From assembly GCF_901709675.1 (NCBI RefSeq), contig NC_051102.1, forward strand, positions 7,723,412 through 7,787,411: 64,000 nucleotides of DNA, written 5' to 3'. Position numbers and translations under genes: made by a program. This DNA comes from Syngnathus acus. Lineage: Eukaryota; Chordata; Actinopteri; Syngnathiformes; Syngnathidae. Shown one piece after another: positions 26,996 through 37,537 of the stretch. How positions within the stretch are numbered: the stretch's first letter is position 1; every line of letters begins with the position of its first letter. The notes under the pieces are model-generated. The model was not told where the DNA came from and searched no databases. It worked only from the letters and a program-made list of their open reading frames with translations.

Positions 26996-29900
26996 AGTTG
27001 AGACGCTTGACGTCATCAAAACGCACATCAACATGTAGTGGTTTACAATCCTGCGTACACAACAATCCCCAATACAAACTTTCAACATCCACGCGACATA
27101 ATCAATACCGCATCCCGGAACACGACGCCAGACAATAAAGAGCCATCAGTAATCAGCCTCGAGTGGCCTCTAATAACGCAACAGCGTAACAACTCGGCAG
27201 CAAGCTGGAGCAGAATCAATGGCTGACCAAATCAGCTCTCTCCCCCGAGACCTCCGCTCATTCTGTCGTTACAACCGCACTTCATGTTAAGTGCATCATT
27301 CTTTTCAAATCACGCCGAAGCAGACACAATGGCTTTTGTTATCGTATTCATCCCGCTGATTCTTAGGTGCATCGGTGCGCTCTCACCAAGACTGAGTTTT
27401 TTTACTCTAGCAAGTGGAAAGGTCAGATTGTGGATTATCTTGTCCTCAATTACAAAGCTTCAGATAACACCCTCACAAAACACCTTTTCCGTGTTATTCA
27501 TGGCCTGATCTTGTTACCTGGCTTTTTATGTCATGTGTAAGAAAAGGTCCTGTTTCAAGCAGGTACTTCCTTCTTAACGGAGGTGTGTATTATTTATACT
27601 GGTGCTGTGCGTGTGCACAGATTGGCTGCAAGGCGGCCGTGACGCTTTTCATGTATTTCCTGGCGACCAACTACTTCTGGATCCTGGTGGAGGGTCTCTA
27701 CCTGCACAGCCTCATCTTCATGACCTTCTTCTCGGACCGGAAATATCTTTGGGGCTTCACTCTGATTGGATGGGGTGAGTCGGTCGCCATCGGATCGAAT
27801 AACGTAGCGGCGGACATTCTGGCCGCCTTCAATTGGGTCGTCACGGCGCCTGCATTGTACACACTGTGCGTATTGTCCACATCGGCACAGCGCATACAAT
27901 GTGGATGCCGCGTCGGCCCGTCGTCGTCGCGGGTCAACAAATAAGCAAGCGTCTGCGTGGATGGCTTCTTATTTCTAAGCGTTTGAAATATTTGATTTTG
28001 CAGGTGTGCCAGCCATGTTTGTGAGCGTTTGGGCGACAGTGAGGGCCACGTTTGCGGATACAGAGTGAGTGCATACTGCTGGTTAAAGTATTTCCTCGAT
28101 TTACGAGGGACCCAAGTGAAGTTGGATTTGATACGATACGGATTACTATCTTCTTTTTGTTTTTGCATGATAAATTCATCAGTTCTGCCAGCGAGTAAAC
28201 TTTCAATTGAAATGATCCACTTCGAGAAATGTTTGGGCGTTTGCAGACATCACATTGTTTATCTAACACTTATCCCCGTTTTGTTGTTTATCTCGTCACA
28301 GATGCTGGGACTTAAGTGCGGGCAATTTGAAATGGATTTATCAAGTGCCTATACTTGCAGCTGTTGTGGTAAGCGCGTGGTCTCTATTGGATATGACCCC
28401 CCCCCCCCCCCCCACTGTGAAGAAAATGATGGCATTTCATTTACACCACCTGTATTACAGCTTCTGGGAAAATCAGACCAATCATTACAGCCCTGTTGTT
28501 ATGCATTTACCTTTTGGCAGGTCAATTTTGTCTTATTTTTAAACATCATCAGAGTCCTAGCAACCAAACTGCGCGAGACTAATGCAGGAAGGTGTGACAC
28601 CAGGCAGCAGTACAGGTACGTGATGATTTGTGGATGTTTGATGTCAGTTGATGTCAAAAAAAAAAAGGGCAGACTCCATCCCGACAAGAAAGAGACATTT
28701 TCTTTAGTCCATTATAGTCCATTTCCATTATTTGCGAAAAGTGTCCCACAAATTCTACCAGAGTTTTTGGACTTTCATCAAATCAAATAATTCCTTTTTT
28801 CTACCATTGCAGGAAACTGCTGAAGTCCACGCTGGTTCTGATGCCGCTGTTTGGCGTGCACTACATCATATTCAACGCGATGCCCTACACGGAAGTGTCC
28901 GGCATCCCTTGGCAGATCCAGATGCACTACGAGATGCTCTTCAACTCCTTCCAGGTACAATGTTGCCCGCAAACTATTTTCACCTTGTTTATTTAGTGCA
29001 GGGTTGTAAAACTCTTTTTTTTCACGGGCCGCATTGTAGTCATAGTTTCTTTCGGAGGGTCATTATGACTGTCAACCCAAATAAATGTATGAGCACCTCA
29101 TTATATACAGTATAAGCTACAAAACAAACTCGTTTTCAAATCAGACTAGTAAAAACTGGTCAATTTCAAAAATATATATATATTTTTAAAAGTGAAGACA
29201 ATTTGCAATTCTAGTAACGACACGAATTTGATGCACAATTTGTCTTCGCAGGCCACATAAAATGATGTGGCGGGCCGTATCTGGCCCCCGGGCCTTGGGT
29301 TTGACACCTGTGCTTTCGTGCATCTGACGAATAAACCATTATGTGGCCAAATATTGTGGTGAACCTTTGAGTATATTAATGCTTTTATTCGGGAGGTCTG
29401 ACTTTGAACAGAAAATGGCAATTCGAAAACAATGAACGCGAATTAAATTAGTTTTTTTGTTTGTTTTTGTTTTCACCCAAAAGAAATTTGCCTTTGCGGC
29501 GCTGTTATACAGCCACCAAGTATGACGCTCTCAAAGCACTTACATTTGTTGACGAATCAGTTTTGAAGCTTCGTTTGCGCGTCGGAACCACCGTAAATCC
29601 ATCGTTCATATTGTCTGCGCACCGTTCTGTTTCTTCTTGTGTCGAATCGCCGCTGGGTTTTTCCACCATTGCAAAGAAACGTTACACATTATGACAGCTT
29701 CGCGTTCCGCTACCAACACACCTTGACGTGCATCAAGATTCAATCATAAACTCGTGTAATAAAGTAAATCCGGTCACGTTTCAAAATAAAATATTCTTTG
29801 GCGTTGGCTCGCAAATAAACCGGAAGTACTTTAAGTTTTTGTTTGCGGCCCAGTCTAAAGTCAAACTTTTATGGCCCATCGTGCTTCACATGATTAGAAG

Positions 29901-30566
29901 TACAGTATCAATTCATACAATTTATGAGGTCATCATTACTTGAGTGTATTTAATGCTTTTGTGACATTTTCGTTTGATGTTTTTTTGCAAATGTGAATCA
30001 CTGTACTAAACCGATGGCACACTCTCCTCTGCTTTCTTTTTGTCGCAGGGCTTCCTTGTGGCAATTATATACTGCTTTTGCAACGGGGAGGTAAGTAGTC
30101 CAATCAAACGTGAGAATACCAAAATCTCCCGGCAAAGTCACGGGATGCCTCTAAATGTACCGCGTTGTGTTCAAAGGTGCAAGCGGAGATCAAGAAGTCG
30201 TGGAGCCGTCGGACCCTGGCGCTGGACTTTAAGCGGAAGGCGCGCAGCGGCAGCAACACGTATAGCTACGGCCCGATGGTGTCGCACACCAGCGTCACCA
30301 ATGTGACCGCCCGGGCGCCACACGCCCTCCACCTCACCACCCGGCTGGGCCCGGCGCCGCTCAACGGGCACCGCAACCTGCCTGGCTACATCAAGAACGG
30401 CTCCGTGTCCGAGTGCTCGGCACCGTCGTCGGGCCAGGAGATCCACGCCGAACCCGAGGAGCTCTGCGCCGCTTCGGGGCAAAGGCCGCCGGCGGGCCAG
30501 GAAGCCGAGGTGGAGAAGCCCTCACCTGTGCTGGTGGTGGAGGAGGAGCGGGAGACGGTCATGTGA
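6421..30566 (+). CDS. pth1r: Parathyroid hormone/PTHrP type 1 receptor (class B GPCR), 13 coding exons, 547 aa
   Basis: Exons: 6421-6489, 18565-18670, 23049-23159, 23509-23633, 24738-24832, 26440-26626, 27621-27774, 28004-28064, 28302-28368, 28521-28615, 28813-28954, 30049-30090, 30177-30566. All junctions are GT/AG with matching phase (1,644 nt). The protein is a Gs/Gq-coupled plasma-membrane receptor for PTH and PTHrP. Exon 1 encodes a signal peptide (about residues 1-23). The extracellular domain has the six class B cysteines (KRKC, GYC, VCW, SCP, RRC, SEC) and three N-glycosylation sequons (NGT, NKT, NYS). TM1 begins in exon 5 (about residues 144-167). Family signatures include [35 protein letters not shown] and [19 protein letters not shown]. 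The tail ends ETVM, the PDZ ligand of PTH1R. The segment encoded by human exon E2 between KLPG and DGYC is absent, which accounts for much of the shorter length. The start is chosen for its signal peptide and good Kozak context (G at -3 and +4). Which teleost paralogue (a or b) is undecided. Confidence 0.96.
11074..11280 (-). pseudogene. Decayed Tc1/mariner-like transposase fragment
   Basis: The minus strand reads [12 protein letters not shown], then QDYQGL, VQKKAW and NKDPKRSRN. This follows the order of the Tc1 transposase core (WGCFSASGTG, DY, N and the DNDPKHT block). The catalytic aspartate context is altered (SNKDPK where DNDPKH is expected). The frame is open for only about 66 codons, with no intact amino end or terminal repeats in reach. 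It is a molecular fossil inside pth1r intron 1, not an active gene. Confidence 0.75.
12717..12836. repeat. Compound (GT)n(AT)n microsatellite
   Basis: A run of GT dinucleotides passes into a long AT run with short ATAC and ACAC interruptions. On the minus strand it creates tyrosine/isoleucine repeats in spurious open frames. It lies in pth1r intron 1. Confidence 0.95.
14105..14142. repeat. (CTCC)n / (CATC)n short tandem repeat
   Basis: Tandem CCTC units pass into CCAT/CCGT units. This is a simple repeat within pth1r intron 1. Confidence 0.85.
15594..15638. repeat. AGGCT/AGGAT pentanucleotide repeat
   Basis: Successive GGCTA, GGATA and GGACA units form an impure five-base tandem array in pth1r intron 1. 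Confidence 0.85.
15777..16343. mobile_element. MITE with TACCGTATTTTCCGG ends
   Basis: The left end reads TACCGTATTTTCCGGAGTA and the right end reads TCTGGAAAGTACGGTA, an imperfect inverted pair, about 567 bp in all. Inside is a second tract resembling the left end (GAGTACAAGTCGCA near 15856). This matches a family of short inverted-repeat DNA elements widespread in fish. No transposase is encoded. The arms have several mismatches, so the copy is old. Confidence 0.7.
18671..23048 (+). other. pth1r intron 2
   Basis: This intron follows exon 2 (donor GTGAGT) and ends at the TCCGTAG acceptor of exon 3. It carries a CTCF-like motif at 20545-20557, several A and T homopolymers and AT-rich sequence. 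No exon-like coding block with good splice sites was seen between them, and the reading phase is continuous without one. Confidence 0.75.
20545..20557 (+). promoter_or_regulatory. Candidate CTCF-like motif
   Basis: CCACTAGATGGTG differs from the CTCF core by T in place of the C in GGC. It lies in pth1r intron 2. Motif match only. Confidence 0.25.
23225..23281. repeat. TTCACTGCCA palindromic element, copy 2
   Basis: Arms AACTCATTCACT (23225-23236) and AGTGAATGAGTT (23270-23281) are perfect reverse complements. The element lies in pth1r intron 3, just after the exon ending at 23159. Confidence 0.65.
23851..23910. repeat. TTCACTGCCA palindromic element, copy 3
   Basis: Arms TAACTTATTCACTGCCA and TGGCACTGAATGAGTTA are near-perfect reverse complements. 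The element lies in pth1r intron 4, 570 bp from copy 2. Confidence 0.65.
26671..26736. mobile_element. 66-bp hairpin MITE, copy 1
   Basis: Two 27-base arms, beginning CACTACCGTTCAAAAG (26671-26697) and its exact reverse complement (26710-26736), flank a 12-base loop. TA dinucleotides sit on both sides (26669-26670, 26737-26738). TA duplications and this end sequence fit a Tc1/mariner-type non-autonomous element common in fish. It lies in pth1r intron 6, 44 bases after the exon. Confidence 0.85.
26902..26967. mobile_element. 66-bp hairpin MITE, copy 2 (inverted relative to copy 1)
   Basis: It has the same 27-base arms with one mismatch (left arm 26902-26928, right arm 26941-26967) and TA on both sides. 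Its loop is the reverse complement of the copy 1 loop with one change, so this copy lies in the opposite orientation. An AT microsatellite (about 26968-26994) directly follows it. Confidence 0.85.
28397..28413. repeat. C homopolymer (17)
   Basis: An uninterrupted run of C lies in pth1r intron 9, shortly after the exon that ends at 28368. Confidence 0.9.
28999..29312. mobile_element. hAT-type MITE, copy 2 (about 314 bp)
   Basis: It is closely similar by eye to the element at 4677-5008 along its whole length, with shared blocks such as GTATGAGCACCTCA and GATGTGGCGGGCCGTATCTG. The left end is worn (CAGGGTTGTAAAA) and the flanking eight bases are only partly alike, so this copy is older. It lies in pth1r intron 11. 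Confidence 0.8.
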
Positions 30567-31333
30567 CGCTTCCGTAAAAATGGGGGAACCCAAAATGTTG
30601 TGGCCAAGACACTTTGAGCTGCCACAGTGAATGTGCAACAGTCTTAAAACGGGCTGTCTTTTTAAAATCAATTTCATTTCTTTGGATCCACTGCCATCAT
30701 TTTATGATTTTTTTTTTACATGTTGCCATTTTGTTGTTGCATAAAAAGGCTGGAGTTGCCAGGAAACAGCCTTAATCGATCTCACGACAGGCGTGGAGAT
30801 ATGTTTCTTGTTTCGAAAAAGTTCTCATTGTTGTTAAAGGGAAGGCACTCAGGTAATTCTTGTACGCTTATGATTTTTTAATTCTCTCTTTTTTTTTATG
30901 GAAAGGCAGTGAAGCATTTAGCAACTTTTTTCTCCAAAATGAACAATCTTCTGCTCAGTCCGAGCTATTTGACGCAGTCGAAATGAATGTTTCCAGCGTT
31001 GCTCGACAATTTGTATTCGGCTACACTGAGGAATCTCCGAGCACGTTAAATGTGTAGCGAAGACATTTCTCGAAAGCTGATCCAGTGCTAAATACTGTAT
31101 GCTGCTTTGATGATGTACATACAAGTCACAATGTTTACAAATGCCGATCAAATTGTTGAGCTCATGTTGTTGCAAAGTAGAGTTTTTGGTGTGGATGTAT
31201 ATTTCTGTTGTTTTTGTGATATTTGACGTGCGTACAGTAAACACTCCAAACTCAAAGAGCAACATTTTAAAATTCTACATTCCATAGTTAAACCAAGGTG
31301 ATTTCTCGGTATTATTATTTTTTTTACATTGAG

Positions 31334-31390
31334 CAGCACGTTGCACTAACGGTTAGCAAATCTGCCTCGGTTCTGGTTTGAACCCCAGCT
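31334..31390. repeat. tRNA-SINE-like fragment next to TTCC array
   Basis: The sequence has an A-box-like part (ACTAACGGTTAGCA) and a B-box-like part (GGTTTGAACCCC), in the style of fish tRNA-derived repeats. It runs straight into the TTCC microsatellite. It lies in the pth1r 3' UTR area. Too short and worn to name. Confidence 0.4.
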
Positions 31391-31484
31391 CCTTCCTTCC
31401 TTCCTTCCTTCCTTCCTTCCTTCCTTCCTTCCTTCCTTCCTTCCTTCCTTCCTTCCTTCCTTCCTTCCTTCCTTCCTTCCTTCC
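31391..31484. repeat. (TTCC)n microsatellite, about 23 units
   Basis: A pure CCTT/TTCC array of about 94 bases ends at CCGTTCGG. It probably lies in the pth1r 3' UTR, because the better-placed poly(A) signals are downstream. The SFLP-repeat reading frame across it is an artefact. Confidence 0.95.
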
Positions 31485-31656
31485 GTTCGGTCTAATCTTT
31501 TCATTTTTAAAACTAATTCACTCTTCTTCCGTTCCGTTTAGTGTGAGCTACTGTTTTTGATCAGATCCAATCTGCCTTTAACTTTATCAGAGGCAAAATC
31601 AACTGTCCAGACATCGAAAATGAAAATGTCACAGCTATGGACCGTCGCTAATTCAA

Positions 31657-31662
31657 AATAAA
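31657..31662 (+). terminator. Candidate pth1r poly(A) signal, proximal
   Basis: AATAAA lies 1.09 kb after the pth1r stop codon. A second hexamer at 31896-31901 offers a longer 3' UTR. Confidence 0.4.
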
Positions 31663-31895
31663 CATCTGGAAAATATGATGGTATTTGAGCACTTTATCGA
31701 GATGATTAAGATAGATATTAATACAGTCCTCTGTTCTGATTGTATCATGTCAAACGATGGTTTGGCAGCTAAGAAGCATAGTTTGCGCAAGTATAAAATG
31801 TCTGCTTGTTGTTGTCTTTTTGGATCCTGTTGCCGTGGAAATAAAAGGCCAAGTGTACATACATGCGTGTTTACAATGTGGCTTTTGAATAATAC

Positions 31896-31901
31896 AATAA
31901 A
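31896..31901 (+). terminator. Candidate pth1r poly(A) signal, distal
   Basis: AATAAA in ACAATAAAAGTG lies about 1.3 kb after the stop codon. It sits 28 bases from the opposing tmie signal, so the two transcripts may overlap at their ends. Confidence 0.5.
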
Positions 31902-31929
31902 AGTGTTAATTCACTGTTTCCTGAGATGA

Positions 31930-31935
31930 TTTATT
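31930..31935 (-). terminator. Candidate tmie poly(A) signal
   Basis: AATAAA on the minus strand (TTTATT on plus) lies 124 bases past the tmie stop codon at 32060. This is a normal distance for a short 3' UTR. Confidence 0.55.
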
Positions 31936-32059
31936 TAAGTAGAAAAGAAGTGCCAATATAAGCTTTTTTAAAACTCACATTTACGATTTTTTTTTTTTTA
32001 ATCATGTCACGAAAATAGTTTGTTTTGCATTCGGTCCGACCACTATTGTGTCCATAAAG

Positions 32060-35000
32060 TCACTTTGGAGCTTTCTTGCCACCTCCTTTAGCTCCTCTGT
32101 CTCCGTTCTCTGCCGTTTTCTTGCCTTTTCCTTGGCCGCCTCCTTCCTTGTCGGCGGCTCCCGCTTTCTTCCGCTCCCCTTCGTCACCTTTGGCACCCTT
32201 GCCTCCTTCCCTCCTCGCCTCCTTGCTCTTCCTCTCACCTCGGTTGGCGTCCACTTTACCCGAGACGGTGGCCACGGCCTCCGCATCTTCCTCCTTCTTG
32301 TCCTCTGCTTTGGCAGCTGCGCAACAGGACAGATAGACAATAAACAAGGGGGTGCTTAGATTGCAGGCTGAAATGAAATCTGCTTAAGTAGGAGGCATGT
32401 GATGAAGGCACATCTGTCGCCTGTGTATTCTAATAAACTGGCTGAGTATGACTTGACGTGATCCTTTTTGAAGTGGAAGGAAAAATCCGGAACAGTCATT
32501 ATTTTACAAGTACCTGTGTACCAGGACACGGTCAGTTGAGTTTGTAGAAATGGAGATGCATCTATCCATCTAGTTAAAAAGTGCAACTGCTGAAATAAAA
32601 TTAGGGGAGACACATGCGAGTCCTCATTTGTCAGCTTTTAAGCGGTGCACAGCACAGTCAACACACACACGGGGCTAAAGACATTTGTGAAAATGGCAGT
32701 ATTGATTTCAGTGAACAGCACAAGAGGAGAGTGTGAATAACTGGATTTATTTGTAAATGCGCCAGCCACTTGCAGCATCGCCACGTTATCATGTTTCACT
32801 TTGCATCCGCCTTCTGTTTGTTATGCTAACATTGGCTACCTACTAACGGGTAATACGTACAATACGAATATCCTGCAAAAGAAACACAGAAAATAAAAAA
32901 CTTAAATGTAACCTTTGTAGCACTTCATGCTCACTATTTGGCAAGGACATTGTTGAGAGGGAACAATGACTGACACGAGAGGTGGGGTCACTATTTGGCA
33001 AGCATTTACGAACTACTTGGCAAGCAACTATATTTGATTTTAACTTGAGTTACAATGGATGTAAAGAATTAGAGCCATGTGACTGCTCACAGTCAATCAC
33101 CAGACAGAATAGGATAAATATACCAAAATCATGTCACTATTTTAAGTACTATGATGGTTAAATTATTTTCAAAAACACACGAAAAAAAATGTTTTATGAA
33201 TAAAGTTCTTCTTATTTACCTGTTTATTACTAAATGCATTTATGGCCCATTTCTAAAAGGCCAATGGGATTTTGTTACTTCACACTTGATGACTACGAGT
33301 ATGTTTAAATGTTACAATTTAACACAATGCCATTTTCCCAGACTGAGTAACAGAGGTGATGACAAAGTCGGAGGAAAAGAAAGAAGAAGATCACGCCGTC
33401 TCCGGCAAAGGAAGCGAGGCGGCCTGCTCCTCAGCGAGGCCAACCAGAGAGCGCTGACTGTCGGTACGACTCTCGCTTTGGATCTGCTCGGAGAGCGTCT
33501 GGACAGCGGACGCGTCGGGAATAGCTGCCAACGACGGTGAACACAACGGAGGGAGAAACGAGAAGAGAAGAGGAATCATAGGAAGGAAAAGGGAGTATGA
33601 CGGAAGTAAGAGAAGCAAGCAAGGCAGAGGCAACTTACATCCCGGCACCTCTGTCAACTCGTTAAGAGGTGGCACCGTCTCCAATGTGTTGGCATATTTC
33701 TTGGCGGCCTGTCGCTGCGCGTGACGCGCTTCGATTTCCTTTTTGGTCCTTGGAATTCGACATTTGAAAATGCAACACAGTGTGATCACTGGAGAGAGGA
33801 GAAGAATGAAAAAGATTGGTGGTTTTATTTTGGTCAGTTGGTTAAAACAATCAATAACAACGTAGCCAGACGGAAATGAGGATAGCATCTAGCATGTGGT
33901 TAGCAAGCTAATCCTCTACTCTGAAAACACATCTGCCCTGGATGCCACAATTTACAAAACAGATTGGTGTTGTTATTTAAACTGCCAAGTGAGGACTCGA
34001 TGCCAAGGAGGAGCCCACTGTCGATCTGACAGCCAAGAATAGCCACGGTAGCATGTTAGCTTGCAAGCTAATCTTTATTTGAGGTGTTTTGGTTTCACCA
34101 GTCACCATAAATTGTCACACAATCATAAAAGAAAAACCAAAATGGCATCTCGAAAAAGGCTTTGGCTGAGGGACAACTTGTGGCTTGGTGTCATGTCTCA
34201 AGTCTATTCAGGGTTGCACTTGCTGCATCTCCAGGACCAAACTAATATTTTATTTTAATACATATCTTTCTAATTGAAGAAGTTTGTGAGTACTTTGGTC
34301 GATTTTCGGATACGTATATTCGTCCAAGGTTATTACTTCAAGCTATGGGCTAACTTGTGACAGGACACTCTCCGAACTGTACTTAATGATTGTTGCCAGA
34401 TTGTCATTGTACAAGCGGACCCAAGAATGGCAGAGTTCTTTATTGACTCGCGACACACAACACCAAGCTTGGAATGACAAGGTGCTAGTTGTTTCGTGAA
34501 AGACGGCTAATGGCAGCAATAACGCAATCTCTCCAGAGAACTGGCTTTCTGGCTGCCAATGGAATCGAGAGCAGAACCTGAAAGCACCACAGGACGATTA
34601 AATCTAGTTTTATTCCAAGCACAGGTCATTCTCGGGATTGGAGTGGCGTAAATGCGTCGTTTTAGAGTCTAATTAGATCATTTCGTGCAGTGTGAGAGTG
34701 GTAAAGTCATTAATGCCAAGCGTACGACTTGTTTTAATAAATAGTCTGCTGTGTTTGAGCTCGGGTCGGGTAGACGAGCAACCGTGGAGTGTCACCACCT
34801 GGCACGCACATGCTGTGAAAAAGTCTCGTGACGCCAAAGCATTGCATAACGGTGTCATTTAAAAACAACTTTACACAACATGGCGTAAAGACATTATGAA
34901 ACAGAAGGTCAAGAAATTGAACAGTTTGGCCACATGTTTTGTTTTGTTCCAAAAGACATTGTCCTGCTCCTGCCACCTGGGGGCAGTATAGTAGTCCTGC

Positions 35001-36117
35001 AGATTATACAGACTACAGAGTAAGAAGGAAGTAATATTAGATGCTCTTAAAAGAAAGATAAAGAAAATGGATGTCACTTTTGCTATGTTATTATTTGTTG
35101 CTCCACTATTTACCCGGCAGACAATGGGAATTTGTAAAACCAATTCACGACTCAATTGTAGGAGGAGATGCACGACTTACCTATCGCTAAAACAAACACA
35201 GCAAAGATGCCGATGACCTGCCATAAGCGCAGCCCCCAAAACACCACACTCTCTGATGTAACAGGGTCCGGCTTTTTGGGGGGGTCTGTGGGTATAAGCT
35301 GTTGGTGGGTAAAAGAGAAGACCAAAAAAATATATATGAATATTTTGTATGTATATAGAAAAAGAAAAAAAAAAAATTTCTTTTCCCCCTTGCCAAAGTT
35401 TTTTTTTTTTGTACGTATTCATCTATCTGAAGCACCTTGTTTATCAATGCGGTCACAGCTATGGCACACACGTCTATGCTCAATTAGAAATCTGCACATC
35501 GGCGCCACTTCAACTCGTGTGCTCTTCTACCTCTCGTTCCACTCTGCAATGTTTCACTTTTCAATCCCCAACATATAACACAAAGCATGTGAAGAATACA
35601 TAAGTATCATTGATTGTTTGGAAAAAGTTTGCACACCCGTGGAACAGATCAATGGATAGCGTAGCATAGCAACGACTTAATTAGATGTCAGGAAGCTGCG
35701 GTGGAAACTCAAGACTTGATCGTACTTGGGTGGTCAATAGATCAGAAAAGGCCCAATTATTATTGCATTTGCTGCTGTCGCCGATACATCAACACTGTTA
35801 AGTGGTGCGCTAGAAAATAAAGAAAAACAAGGTCGCAACAAATATACCACCATTGTAATTTCATTGCAACTGTTATATTAATTATACTTGTCTAATCTTT
35901 TCTGTTTCGTTTGAATTTGGTGAGAACAAACTTAAAGTTACATTGTATAACAGTTAGAGGTGTGGAATTATGGAACACCAGCAGTGACGAATTAAAGAAC
36001 TGTAGTACCTTACCTAAGTTTAAAAAAATGTATAAGGACAAAATATTGACGGGATACCGTAACATGCTGTGAAGTTGTTTAAGTTGCTTTTGTATTTTAA
36101 TGAGAAAATATATAGTG

Positions 36118-36149
<32 letters not shown>

Positions 36150-37537
36150 TGGATATATATATGTATAAAATGTATATATGTTTTTTTTTCTTTAATATAT
36201 TGACTATGGACAAATTCTTGACAGAATTAAATAGAAACATGTAGTTACATGGGGTAGAGTCAGATAAGCTTAGGCTTCCTTCTACTCCCTTTTTGAACAA
36301 ATATGATTTTACGATAAAGGAAAATTATAATGCAATATCTTTTTTCTTTTATATTCTATTGTACTATGGAGTTATCATTTTTCTGTATTTTTATTTTTTT
36401 CTTGTATTTCTTTAATGTTCGAAATAAACGTTTTAAAAAAAAATAATAATAATAATAATAATAATAAATTCTGTTTGAAAGTCCAATGTAACACAAATAG
36501 GGGGTACAATAAACCACATCAAATCACATATTCAAAGATCTGATCATGGTTTTTGAGAGCTGGCAATTTTGGGGTTGTTTCTTAAAGCAATCATCAAAAA
36601 AAGAAAATATAAAATAATCACATTTTCTAAAAATCATTGAACACTTGAATTGAAGAGAGCAGCAATCAGCTCTTTCTCACTCCCAACATTCAAATGAGCC
36701 TTAATGAAGATATTCAGCGTGACTTAAATAACTTGGGTTATGTAAATTGCATCCCTTGCGAGGGAGAGTGTCATGCGGCGCGATTAGCATGTTAACCTCG
36801 AGCTTGCTCAAGGTATAAACACAACAGATAAAAAAAGTACACACAAAAACACCATGCAGCTGCAAAAGACCACAATAATACATACATGCCGGCGATTAGA
36901 AATGTTTTTTAAGGCACAAGCTCCGATAAAGAGAAAAACAAGCGTGTTATTTTACAGCAGCCGAATTTGATTGCATCAATTTGAAACTGTTGTGGGCCGA
37001 TCGTGTGACTGTCTGGCTCCATTTGGTGAAATTAATTCAAATGAGTACTAAAGTAGTCTTTTTAATAAAAATACTCAATTAAAACTACCCTGACTATCCA
37101 AAATGTTACTTCAGGCATTTAAATGGAGGAAACAGCTTCTTCCCAAAAACCACGGCTTAAAATTGGCTACAAAGGTTTTATGCTTGACCCCTGAATCGAC
37201 TCAGCCTTCACATTATTTCCATTCTATTTGAATCATTTTCGCATTGGGCATCATTGCAGGAATGTGTGTTGATGTAAAACTTGGGTTTCGCTCTCCCATT
37301 GTATTGCACATCAATAGCAACCCTCGCTCAATAATGGACCTGGCGAGCAATCTGAGTAAACACATTGACAGCAATAATCCCAAGAAGATCAAAACAACAC
37401 GTTTGCTTGTCAGATGACCTGTTGGAGGAGGAAGATGATGAAGATAGCGGTGGTCTTACCTCGGGGTCTGGGATCTGGGACAGGACGCGGGACAAGCAAT
37501 GGGACAGCAGCAGGAGGACAACCGCATCGCCGACCAT
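32060..37537 (-). CDS. tmie: Transmembrane inner ear protein, five-exon locus, long form 200 aa
   Basis: Exons (minus): 37537-37460, 35298-35181, 33788-33639, 32316-32060, with consistent phase (603 nt). TMIE is a subunit of the hair-cell mechanotransduction complex with TMC1/2. Exon 1 gives a signal-like hydrophobic start ([16 protein letters not shown]). Exon 2 carries the conserved [17 protein letters not shown], leading into the membrane span (about residues 45-72) that ends VITLCC. Exon 3 gives [20 protein letters not shown] and [15 protein letters not shown], nearly as in mammals. The last exon is a Lys/Gly/Glu-rich low-complexity tail ending KKAPK, longer than the Lys-rich tail of human TMIE (about 156 aa in all). 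A second possible terminal exon (33524-33391) lies between exon 3 and this one. The gene faces pth1r tail to tail. Confidence 0.94.
33391..33524 (-). CDS. tmie: Alternative terminal coding exon of tmie (short form, 159 aa)
   Basis: The acceptor TTGGCAG precedes CTATTCCC. It follows exon 3 in the correct phase (T plus CT gives Ser) and stays open for 44 further codons to TGA. The encoded tail starts [14 protein letters not shown] and ends LPLPETA. It is mildly acidic and unlike the Lys-rich tail of the long form. The acceptor of the other terminal exon also begins with CT after AG, so both choices keep frame. I see no good donor inside it, so it would be a terminal exon rather than a cassette. 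It could instead be a chance open frame. I rate expression as likely but unproven. Confidence 0.6.
34973..34986 (+). promoter_or_regulatory. CTCF-like motif in tmie intron
   Basis: CCACCTGGGGGCAG resembles the CTCF core with T in place of the central A. It lies in tmie intron 2. Motif match only. Confidence 0.25.
36113..36172. repeat. AT-rich TA microsatellite
   Basis: Impure TATA/TGTA repeats in tmie intron 1. Confidence 0.85.
36442..36469. repeat. (AAT)n microsatellite
   Basis: About nine AAT units in tmie intron 1. Confidence 0.9.

Noticed and set aside
28029-28790. Long 253-codon open frame on the plus strand
   Set aside because: It runs through two pth1r exons partly out of frame and across introns and a poly-C tract. 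The true exons are defined by splice sites and homology.
31378-31560. Protein with SFLP repeats
   Set aside because: It is only the translation of the TTCC microsatellite.
32048-32359. Plus-strand frames over the tmie last exon
   Set aside because: They are antisense shadows of the Lys/Gly-rich tmie tail.
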